Assembly: GCA_964490275.1 (NCBI GenBank) | Contig: CAZBBL010000022.1 | Span: 1 to 20,754, forward strand | Source of the DNA: JAGBWK01 sp964490275 | GTDB lineage: Bacteria > Bacteroidota > Bacteroidia > Bacteroidales > Muribaculaceae | Reading direction: 5' to 3' | Length of the DNA: 20,754 nt | Position numbers and translations under genes: made by a program | The notes under the pieces: model-generated | What the model saw: the letters and a program-made list of their open reading frames with translations, nothing else | What the model was told of the DNA's origin: nothing | The model's database searches: none | Shown here: positions 13,881-20,754 of the stretch, in pieces | Layout: the number at the start of each line of letters is the position of its first letter | How positions within the stretch are numbered: the first letter of the stretch is position 1

Positions 13881-16151
13881 TTAGTTGTTGTTTTCTACTT
13901 TAAAGCCGGTACTCAATTGGCAGTTGCTGTCGCCTCCGACAAAGAGCATAAAGTCGCCTGCTTCTACTTTCTTCTTAAGGTCGAGACCATAGAAAGCCAA
14001 TTCGCTTACGGGAAGCTCGAAGCTGACTTGTGTCGACTCTCCGGGGTTGAGCGTCACGCGTTTGAAGCCTTTAAGCTCGCGCACCGGACGGGCTATCGAA
14101 CCGACGAGGTCGCGAACGTAGAGCTGAGCTACCTCGGTAGCCGCGTGGCGTCCGCTGTTGGTAAGCGTGAAACTTACGTTGATTGTATCGTCGTCGGCGT
14201 ATGTGGTTTTATCGATTGCCAAATTGCTGTAGTCAAACTTACCATAGCTCAAGCCATAGCCAAAGCTAAACAACGGGCCAAATCCGGCATCCAACCAGAA
14301 GCTGGTGCAACCAAGCGATGTTTGGCCGGCTTCTACGGGGATATCGTCGATAAGTGTCTCAACGCCTTGAGCCGGGCGACCGGTGTTGTAATGGCTATAA
14401 TATATAGGTGTTTGACCCGACATCATCGGGAACGACACGGGAGTCTTACCGCTGGGGCTCTCAACACCGAAGAGGATGTTGGCCAATGCGGGGCCACCCA
14501 TTGTGCCGGGATGGAATGAATAAAGCACTGCATTTGATTGCTCAACTTGTTTGGCGATAGTCAACGGACGGCCGGCCATGATAATTGTCACCAGAGGCTT
14601 GCCGGTTGCCGACAGAGCTTCGATAAGTTGTGCTTGAGCGCCTTTCAAATCGAGGTTGGCAAGGCTGTGAGCTTCGCCCGAGAGAATTGACTCCTCACCT
14701 ACTACCGCAATCACGACATCGGCTTTGGCAGCCGCAGCAACTGCACGGTCGATACCTTGCGTACTGTTGTCGCGGCTGTAAGCCAATCCTTGCTCGAAGA
14801 TTATATTAATGTTTTTCCCATATTGCTTTTTCAGAGCGTCAACCAATGTGACGGTATGCTCTTTTTGGCCATCGAATACCCAAGTACCCATCTGCTCATA
14901 GGGCGCGTCGGCCAACGGGCCGGTAACCAAGATAGTTTTCACTGTCTTTGCGTCGAGCGGCAAGATATCGTCGGCGTTTTTAAGCATTATCACGCTCTCT
15001 GTGGCAGCCTTTTGAGCTGCAGCCAAGTGAGCGTCGCAATATTTCACGCTTTGAGGTGTAGTGATATAGGGGTTCTCGAAAAGACCGAGAGCAAATTTAA
15101 CACGCAAGATGTTGGCAACCGATTTGTCGATGTCGGCCATCGAAACCTTGCCCTCTTCTACGAGCGATTTGAGGTTTTCAATATATGTGCAGCTCTCCAT
15201 TTCCATGTCGACGCCGGCATTGAAACCGGTTTTGGCTGCATCCTTGCGGTCGGCGCAGAATCCGTGATTCACCATTTCGACGACGCTGGCCCAGTCTGAA
15301 ACGACAAAGCCTTTGAAGCCCCATTCGCCACGCAATATGTCGGTCAACACGTAGCGGTTACCCGAAGCTGGAATACCGTCATTGTCGTTAAACGACGACA
15401 TATATGTCAGACAGCCCGCTTTGCAAGCTTCTTCAAACGGAGGCAGATAGACGTTGCGCATCGAGCGTTCGGGAATGTTGGTCGAGTTGTAGTCGCGACC
15501 GTTTTCAGTAGCGCCATAGCCAACAAAGTGTTTTGCACAAGCTGCAACGGCTGTCGGGTCGGTGAGATTGTCGCCTTGGAATCCTTCAATCATTGCACGT
15601 GCCATTTGGCGCGAAAGATACACGTCCTCGCCACAGCTTTCGGCGATACGGCCCCAACGTGCATCGCGTGAGATATCGATCATCGGAGCAAATGTCCAAC
15701 GGATACCGTCGGCCGAAGCCTCTACAGCAGCTACACGCGCGCCTTGCTTCACCACTTCGGTATCGAAGGTGGCAGCTTGGCCAAGCGGAATAGGCATAAT
15801 AGTGTTGTAACCGTGGATTACGTCGCGAGAAAAGAGCAACGGTATGCCCAATCGCGATTTGTCAACGGCAGCGTGCTGCATCGCGTCGACTCTCGCCGGG
15901 TCAATAACATTGAGCACCGAACCGATAACACCGGCAGCAGCTTGGTCGTTGAACATTGCATAAGCCTCGGCGCCGTCCCAAACGTTACGTTGGTTGAGCT
16001 GGCCGATTTTCTCATCGAGTGTCATGCGCGAAAGAAGGTCTTCGACGCGCTTCTCGATGGGCTGTTTTGCATCTTTATAAATAGGTTTGGCCGAGATTGT
16101 CAAGCTCGAGGCTGCGACAACACATGCCAACAGTGCATTAATGCTTCTCAT
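13881..16151 (-). CDS. Periplasmic GH3 beta-glucosidase (BglX-like)
   Basis: A 756-residue glycoside hydrolase family 3 enzyme. A signal peptide ending near residue 21 (SLTISA) with no lipobox suggests a periplasmic location. The (beta/alpha)8 domain contains DVIHGYNTIMPIPLGQAA, then AKHFVGYGATENGRDYN with the substrate-binding Lys-His, and GFVVSDWASV with the nucleophile Asp286. The alpha/beta sandwich domain carries GEESILSGEAHS, where Glu493 is the likely acid/base. The C terminus is a fibronectin-III-like domain, as in BglX. It should release glucose from the non-reducing ends of beta-linked oligosaccharides imported by SusC. The start is 6 nt after the GH16 stop and the end is 42 nt before susC, so all are in one operon. 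The linkage preference cannot be read from sequence. Confidence 0.94.
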   Translation of the reverse strand: MRSINALLACVVAASSLTISAKPIYKDAKQPIEKRVEDLLSRMTLDEKIGQLNQRNVWDGAEAYAMFNDQAAAGVIGSVLNVIDPARVDAMQHAAVDKSRLGIPLLFSRDVIHGYNTIMPIPLGQAATFDTEVVKQGARVAAVEASADGIRWTFAPMIDISRDARWGRIAESCGEDVYLSRQMARAMIEGFQGDNLTDPTAVAACAKHFVGYGATENGRDYNSTNIPERSMRNVYLPPFEEACKAGCLTYMSSFNDNDGIPASGNRYVLTDILRGEWGFKGFVVSDWASVVEMVNHGFCADRKDAAKTGFNAGVDMEMESCTYIENLKSLVEEGKVSMADIDKSVANILRVKFALGLFENPYITTPQSVKYCDAHLAAAQKAATESVIMLKNADDILPLDAKTVKTILVTGPLADAPYEQMGTWVFDGQKEHTVTLVDALKKQYGKNINIIFEQGLAYSRDNSTQGIDRAVAAAAKADVVIAVVGEESILSGEAHSLANLDLKGAQAQLIEALSATGKPLVTIIMAGRPLTIAKQVEQSNAVLYSFHPGTMGGPALANILFGVESPSGKTPVSFPMMSGQTPIYYSHYNTGRPAQGVETLIDDIPVEAGQTSLGCTSFWLDAGFGPLFSFGYGLSYGKFDYSNLAIDKTTYADDDTINVSFTLTNSGRHAATEVAQLYVRDLVGSIARPVRELKGFKRVTLNPGESTQVSFELPVSELAFYGLDLKKKVEAGDFMLFVGGDSNCQLSTGFKVENNN

Positions 16152-16157
16152 AGTTGA

Positions 16158-17519
16158 TTATTTCTTTTGGAATACACGTACGTAGTCGATCTCATAGGTA
16201 GCAGGCAGGCAAGATTCGTCGATGCCTTGTGCACCACCCCAGTTGCCGCCCCATGCGAGGTTGAGCTTGAGGTAGAAGGGATTTGAGAAAGGCCATGTGT
16301 CATTGTTGCCGGCCTTGTCGTTGGCAAAATAAAGGAGTTGTTTGCCATCGACGTATGTACGGATATAGTCGGCTGTCCATTCCAATGCATATACGTGGAA
16401 CTCATCTTGAGCGCCGGCTGTAAGCACTTCGGCTGTTTTTTGTGTACCGAGAGTATGGTTGTAAGCATCGCAGTGGATCGACGAAGAGGTGTAGTTGGGG
16501 TTGTATCCAACTTCTTCCATGATATCGATTTCACCGCTGCCGGGCCAGCTAACATAGTTTTTGGGCATCATCCAAAATGCGGGCCATGTGCCTTTGCCTT
16601 TGGGGAGTTTCAAACGAGCTTCAAAATAGCCGTATGTCCAGCTTTGCGATGTGTTGATACGAGCTGAAAGCACTTCGCTACCCACCTTAATAAGGTTGAT
16701 TTTCAGTGTGCCGTTCGACACTTGAGCTACAACATTAGAGCCGCGTTTGCCGGCTACATAATTTTGTATCTCGTTGTTGCCCCAGCCACCGTTGCCGGTT
16801 TCATACCACCATTGTGATTCGTCGGGCATTGAGAGCGAGCTGTCGTTAAACTCATCGTTCCATACCAAGGTATAGCCCGCAGGAGTTGCGATAGCGTCTG
16901 AAAGTTGCGACACTGCTACAGTTTGGCTGCCTCCTGCATAAGCAATAGTGATTTGAGCGTCGCGCTGACTGTTTGTGGTGTTTTCCGTAAGGGTTACTTT
17001 CACTGTGGTTTCTCCGGTTGTGCCCGATGCAGGAGCTACCGTAGCCCACGATTGTGCGCTTGTGGCTGTCCATGCGGTGTTGGCATTGACGGTAAACTCA
17101 ACATCTTGTGCTTGCGCACCGGCGGTAAGCTTTGTTGAGCTAAGAACTACAGTGGCATTCGGATTTTGCGTTACCGTAACTGCTTTTGTCGATTTGCCCG
17201 AGCTAATGGTGAGTGTAGCTGTACGAGCATCGATACCCGAGAGTTTAGTGTACTTAACTGTGACCTTTGTCTCTTCGTTTTTCACTCCACCTGTGGGGAA
17301 AACGGTGCACCAGTCATCGCTCGATACGATTTTCCAATCTGCATCAGCCTTAACTGAAATTTGTGTGTTGCCGGCATCAGCATCTACCTGAACGCTTTCT
17401 GGCGAAACTACAAATGTAACATTGGTCGTCGAATTTACCGGTTCGTCACCCGAACTTGAACTACAAGCGGTAAGCATCAAACCGGCGAGAAGTGTAATCG
17501 AGAATAGATTAGATCTCAT
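16158..17519 (-). CDS. GH16 endo-beta-glucanase lipoprotein with two BACON domains
   Basis: A 453-residue enzyme, first gene of the PUL operon. The signal peptide ends LTAC with Cys19, followed by SSSSGDE, so it is an outer-membrane lipoprotein, probably surface-exposed. Two BACON domains follow (about 33-118 and 122-207; each ends in a TVTQ or AVSQ strand). The GH16 domain starts at YTLVWNDEFN (about 216) and contains GGWGNNEIQNY, the catalytic GEIDIMEEVG (Glu330, Asp332, Glu335: ExDxxE, the bulged laminarinase/lichenase type), and a C-terminal YEIDYVRVFQ. The predicted action is endo-cleavage of beta-1,3-glucan (laminarin) or mixed beta-1,3/1,4-glucan; motif alone does not separate these. 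The GH3 gene starts 6 nt after it. The upstream 294-bp gap probably holds the operon promoter. Confidence 0.95.
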   Translation of the reverse strand: MRSNLFSITLLAGLMLTACSSSSGDEPVNSTTNVTFVVSPESVQVDADAGNTQISVKADADWKIVSSDDWCTVFPTGGVKNEETKVTVKYTKLSGIDARTATLTISSGKSTKAVTVTQNPNATVVLSSTKLTAGAQAQDVEFTVNANTAWTATSAQSWATVAPASGTTGETTVKVTLTENTTNSQRDAQITIAYAGGSQTVAVSQLSDAIATPAGYTLVWNDEFNDSSLSMPDESQWWYETGNGGWGNNEIQNYVAGKRGSNVVAQVSNGTLKINLIKVGSEVLSARINTSQSWTYGYFEARLKLPKGKGTWPAFWMMPKNYVSWPGSGEIDIMEEVGYNPNYTSSSIHCDAYNHTLGTQKTAEVLTAGAQDEFHVYALEWTADYIRTYVDGKQLLYFANDKAGNNDTWPFSNPFYLKLNLAWGGNWGGAQGIDESCLPATYEIDYVRVFQKK

Positions 17520-17626
17520 GTTTTTGTGTTTTATGGTTTAAAGAAGTTTTCGGTTAAGAGGGTTAGGTTAGGTTTACGGCAGCGAATTTAGCTAAATTAA
17601 TCTTTAGATGAAATATTTTAGGTATG

Positions 17627-17667
17627 CAAAATTACGTCAGTGTCAAAAAAATAATACGTCAAAAATA
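17627..17667 (-). promoter_or_regulatory. Candidate PUL operator/promoter: direct repeat TGACGTA with -7-like boxes
   Basis: On the minus strand TGACGTA occurs twice, at 17661-17655 and 17639-17633, exactly 22 bp apart (about two helical turns). Each touches a TAnnTTTG-like box: TATTTTTG (17667-17660) and TAATTTTG (17634-17627). A -33 TTTG at the standard distance is missing, as expected for an activator-dependent promoter. The GH16 start is 107 nt downstream of the second box. The remainder of 17520-17813 is AT-rich and holds no gene I can support. Confidence 0.4.
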
Positions 17668-17813
17668 CGCTATCTATTTTTATATCGTTGTTTTTCAGTA
17701 GATTTAAGTTTTTCATGATTTCGCTGGCTTTTGATATTGTAAATTTTGTTTCATCCCGAAGAATAGAGAATAAGTGTTAAAGCAGCCCTACCCTTTTTAG
17801 TTAATATACTTAA

Positions 17814-20642
17814 TCAAAAATTGCGTATAAACTCAGTCAAGCTGTCTGAACGGTCAAGCGCAAACTTCTTTCTCATTCTGTAACGAATGGTTTCAACACC
17901 GCGCAAACTCATGTTCATCAACGGCGCAATCTCCTTCGTCGAGAGATTCATCTTTATATAAGAGCAGATTTTTATTTCGTTTGCACTAAGGTCGGGGTAA
18001 TCAGCTCGCAGCTTCTTTGTGAAATCGTTGTGCACCAGGTCAAACTCCTTCTCTATGCGGTCGAGTATTTTCTCTGATTGCAGGGCTGTGTCGATTTGCT
18101 CCTGAAGCGCTGTGAGCGATTTGCGATTCGTCGGGTCGCCCTTGAGGTTGGCACGTATGCTTTGCAGCTCCTCCTTTATGTTTATGAGCGCCTCGTTTTT
18201 GCTCGATACACTCAGCAATAGATTGACTATTTCTTGCGATTTATGCTCAATTTCGCCTTGCAACTTCTGCTTCTCCAGCGCATGAATCTCTTGATCTTTG
18301 CGTTTGATTTCGGCATCCTTGCGCAATTCGGCCAAGCGAGCTGCTCGAGCCACACGCTTATTGGTCAATCTATAGAGCATCCATATTGCAACGATAATCA
18401 GCAACAGATATACTATCTTTGCCCAAACGGTCAGATACCACGGTGGCAATATCGTAAAGTCGATAGAGTCTGAAATCGTCTGGCCGTCGGAGGTGATTGT
18501 CACAACTTCAAAGGTATAGTCGTCGTTCGACAGGCCGGTGTACTCCTTAAAATTGGACGGCGTCAACTCGCTCCAAGGCCCACCGTTCAATCTATATTTA
18601 TATCCCTCGACAAACGAGTTGTCTTGGGGTGGCACGCCAAAATCAATTTTCACTGAGTTGTTGCTGTAGGGAATCTCTATTTTCGGCTTATGCTGCAAGA
18701 AGTTGGAGATGAAGATTACCGAGTCGCCGAGTTCGGTAAGGCTCATGCGATTGATGCGCCCATACTGAGGCGAAGGCTTAATGCAGTGGGGCAACGCTCC
18801 AAAATGGAACACGCTATACCCCATATGATTAGGCAAAATCACCGTCGAATCATTAACCACCGTAAACAAATGTGCGGGGTGAAACGAACGAGCCTTCATC
18901 GGCATCATCGGCAGCGACGATATGTGGTGCCCATCAGAGCGCAACAGCTCTTTGGCCGTCAACGCATACAGATACTTTCCACGGCTTTGAATGCTGAGTA
19001 TCCCCTGACGATTTTCCAAACGAGAGTTGAGCAACGTGTCTCTAACTATGCAATCAGAAGCCTTGTCATAACGAAATATACCGTTTTGAGTAGTGAACCT
19101 TATCGCGTTGTCGATTTTATAGACATTTACATCCTGTGTCACCGGCAACCCCTTATCCTTATTGTAATGAGTGCGGGCAACTATCTTGTAAGTCTTGGGG
19201 TCGAGGCGCATTCTTACAACGTCGGTACGCGGGTTTACATACCAAATCGTATAGTCATCTTCGAGCACAAAACTAAAAGCCGACACATAGCAATTGTCAA
19301 TCACCTTAACCGTGTGCCAACCATCAGCCGTTTTTTGTATTACGCTTATGCCATCATAAGTGCCGACATAAGCTCGCGTTTGGTCGCTGATAAAAGGCTG
19401 CACAAGCCAAACGCCGTTGGTCACGTCGAGCTGCTTAGCCACGCCGTTTTGGAGCAGGAACAAACCACGGTCATGAAGGCAAAATATATCGTCGCCAACC
19501 TTCTGTATGTTCCATACCTGGCCCGACATATTTCCCAACATCGACGCATCGAAATTGGTGGCCGATTTGTTGTATGGAGCCGAATATAGTCCGCGATTGG
19601 TTCCAAAATAGAGACGCCCGTCGATAATTTGGGCCACATATCCCGCTCCGATATTAGAGGAATGAGCAAACAAATCGGTCACGGGCAAACTCAATCGCAA
19701 ACGGTCGATACCTCGGTCGAGGCCGGCCCAAAGGTTGCCCTCAGAGTCAAAAGCCAACGACAATACCGTATTGTTTTGCATACCGTTGTCCTGACTGTAA
19801 TGACTCACGTTGCCCGTAGTCAAATCAATGATATACAAGCCGTTGAGCACAGTTCCCAATGCTAAGGTATTGCCTCTGACTGCTCCACAAAATATATCGG
19901 TCAATCGCGACTGCCAAGCCGGGTCAATCGAAAGGCGCGTTGTTGTACTGCCATCATAATAGTAGACTCCTGAAGATGAGGTCACTACGAGTATGCCATC
20001 CTTATAGGGCAAAATCTGGCGAACTCGCGCCGACTTCAAACTCTCCGCTCCATAGGCCTGCACTATCTTACGGCCTATAAGCACCTTCAAACCGTTGTCA
20101 GTGCCAAGATAGAGCACCGAGTTGACCAAATTTGAGCAATTGAGCTTATCATTACCATGAACGACGGTCGACTTTGAACCTTCGCTTATCAGCACATCAT
20201 GGTCGCCTTGGGTGTACACGCCACCTTCAGTCTTATAGATGCCCCAAATATTACCGATATATTTATTCTTGCCGATGCTGTCGCTCAAACAGGTATAGCG
20301 CAAACAGCCATGGTCGTCGGGAGTGACATAGCCAAACTCATTGATACCACCAACGTAGACACGTTTGTTTTTTGGACTGGCAAACACGCTGCGCACATCT
20401 GCGCCATTGTGCATCGTCGCGATAGCCCAACTGTTTCCGTTAAATTGATACAGGCCGTTTTTGTTGGCGAAGAAAATCCAATCGTTGTTGTAGGTCGACA
20501 CACTCCACGTTTGGCCACCGAGATTTACGGGGCTGTCAGTATAGTTTTCGATAAAATGGCTGCCCATACCATAGACCGACAACGGGCCAAGTATGGCACC
20601 TAAAAGGAGTAGGAAAAACGACCTTAGCGAGGTATAAGACAT
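17814..20642 (-). CDS. SusR-like membrane-spanning transcriptional regulator of the PUL
   Basis: A 942-residue one-component regulator. I start at the ATG at 20642 (MSYTSLRSFFLLLLGAILG, signal peptide or anchor); an in-frame TTG at 20699 would lie upstream of the predicted -7 box. Residues about 30-660 are periplasmic beta-propeller repeats (for example NTVLSLAFDSEGNLWAGLDRGIDRL), followed by a Y_Y_Y domain (about 670-735, YKYRLNGGPWSEL), one transmembrane helix (about 737-757), a long coiled coil (about 762-870), and a C-terminal LuxR-type helix-turn-helix (LSANEIKICSYIKMNLSTKEIAPLMNMS..., about 880-942). There is no histidine kinase or receiver, so it resembles SusR-type regulators, not hybrid two-component systems. 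It probably binds an oligosaccharide in the periplasm and activates the GH16-to-binding-protein operon. The 294-bp gap to GH16 suggests a separate transcript. Confidence 0.88.
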   Translation of the reverse strand: MSYTSLRSFFLLLLGAILGPLSVYGMGSHFIENYTDSPVNLGGQTWSVSTYNNDWIFFANKNGLYQFNGNSWAIATMHNGADVRSVFASPKNKRVYVGGINEFGYVTPDDHGCLRYTCLSDSIGKNKYIGNIWGIYKTEGGVYTQGDHDVLISEGSKSTVVHGNDKLNCSNLVNSVLYLGTDNGLKVLIGRKIVQAYGAESLKSARVRQILPYKDGILVVTSSSGVYYYDGSTTTRLSIDPAWQSRLTDIFCGAVRGNTLALGTVLNGLYIIDLTTGNVSHYSQDNGMQNNTVLSLAFDSEGNLWAGLDRGIDRLRLSLPVTDLFAHSSNIGAGYVAQIIDGRLYFGTNRGLYSAPYNKSATNFDASMLGNMSGQVWNIQKVGDDIFCLHDRGLFLLQNGVAKQLDVTNGVWLVQPFISDQTRAYVGTYDGISVIQKTADGWHTVKVIDNCYVSAFSFVLEDDYTIWYVNPRTDVVRMRLDPKTYKIVARTHYNKDKGLPVTQDVNVYKIDNAIRFTTQNGIFRYDKASDCIVRDTLLNSRLENRQGILSIQSRGKYLYALTAKELLRSDGHHISSLPMMPMKARSFHPAHLFTVVNDSTVILPNHMGYSVFHFGALPHCIKPSPQYGRINRMSLTELGDSVIFISNFLQHKPKIEIPYSNNSVKIDFGVPPQDNSFVEGYKYRLNGGPWSELTPSNFKEYTGLSNDDYTFEVVTITSDGQTISDSIDFTILPPWYLTVWAKIVYLLLIIVAIWMLYRLTNKRVARAARLAELRKDAEIKRKDQEIHALEKQKLQGEIEHKSQEIVNLLLSVSSKNEALINIKEELQSIRANLKGDPTNRKSLTALQEQIDTALQSEKILDRIEKEFDLVHNDFTKKLRADYPDLSANEIKICSYIKMNLSTKEIAPLMNMSLRGVETIRYRMRKKFALDRSDSLTEFIRNF

Positions 20643-20686
20643 AAGATTTGCCGACTCGGCAGTTGGGTTAGATTCATTAGTTATGG

Positions 20687-20717
20687 CAAAGATAACCAAA
20701 TTTCCACAAATTCACAA
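20687..20717 (-). promoter_or_regulatory. Promoter of the SusR-like regulator
   Basis: On the minus strand TATCTTTG (20694-20687) matches the -7 consensus TAnnTTTG, and a TTG (20717-20715) lies 20 nt upstream as a partial -33. It leaves a leader of roughly 40 nt before the ATG at 20642 and helps decide that start. Confidence 0.55.
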
Positions 20718-20754
20718 TTTCTAAATAAAACCACCAAAAATTAACATAATCGCC

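Noticed and set aside
14757..15299. 180-codon plus-strand frame opposite the GH3 gene
   Set aside because: It is a shadow frame within a catalytic domain whose motifs are all intact on the minus strand.
18690..19589. 299-codon plus-strand frame opposite the SusR-like regulator
   Set aside because: It is an antisense shadow of a gene with clear domains; its translation shows no domain, signal or family likeness and no promoter box precedes it.
20643..20699. Longer start of the SusR-like regulator
   Set aside because: The extension begins at TTG and would overlap the predicted -7 box at 20687-20694; the ATG at 20642 opens directly into the signal/anchor sequence.

Overview
The window looks like chromosome from a gut-type Bacteroidales bacterium, possibly Muribaculaceae; the family is inference, the order is well supported. 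The evidence is a SusC/SusD polysaccharide utilization locus, promoter boxes of the Bacteroidetes TAnnTTTG type, start codons without clear Shine-Dalgarno sequences, and a Bacteroidetes-style Tgt followed by an LptF/LptG-type permease.

Plus-strand half (1-6685). The window opens in the 3' end of purA. Next come a DUF1015 gene closed by a strong hairpin terminator, and an exported Ntn-hydrolase of the choloylglycine hydrolase/penicillin V acylase family. The last 127 bp of that gene are tandemly duplicated after its stop codon. A small membrane protein, tgt and the LptF/LptG-type permease follow as a tight group (ATGA overlap, then a 6-nt gap). A separate AT-rich gene with its own good promoter encodes a secreted protein with two DnaJ-like cysteine-rich zinc-finger regions.

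RNA segment (6686-7440, minus strand). tRNA-Ser(GGA) and tRNA-Gly(CCC) flank two perfectly phased 102-bp tandem repeats. Each repeat begins with a copy of the last 17 nt of the tRNA-Ser gene plus 8 nt downstream of it. Each unit can fold on itself, and together they hold an Arg-rich 34-codon repeat on the tRNA strand. The arrangement resembles the tyrT/rtT/tpr repeats of E. coli and is the most unusual structure in the window.

Beta-glucan PUL (7477-20642, all minus strand). In order of transcription: a membrane-spanning SusR-like regulator, a lipoprotein GH16 endo-beta-glucanase with two BACON domains, a periplasmic GH3 beta-glucosidase, SusC, SusD and a surface glycan-binding lipoprotein. 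The last gene is interrupted by a 100-N assembly gap. The GH16, GH3, SusC, SusD and binding-protein genes are 6-42 nt apart and look like one operon. Expected flow: the binding protein, SusD and GH16 capture and cut a beta-1,3- or mixed-linkage glucan at the surface, SusC imports the oligosaccharides, GH3 releases glucose in the periplasm, and the regulator senses an oligosaccharide and activates the operon from the 294-bp gap upstream of GH16. That gap holds a 22-bp-spaced direct repeat which could be its operator.
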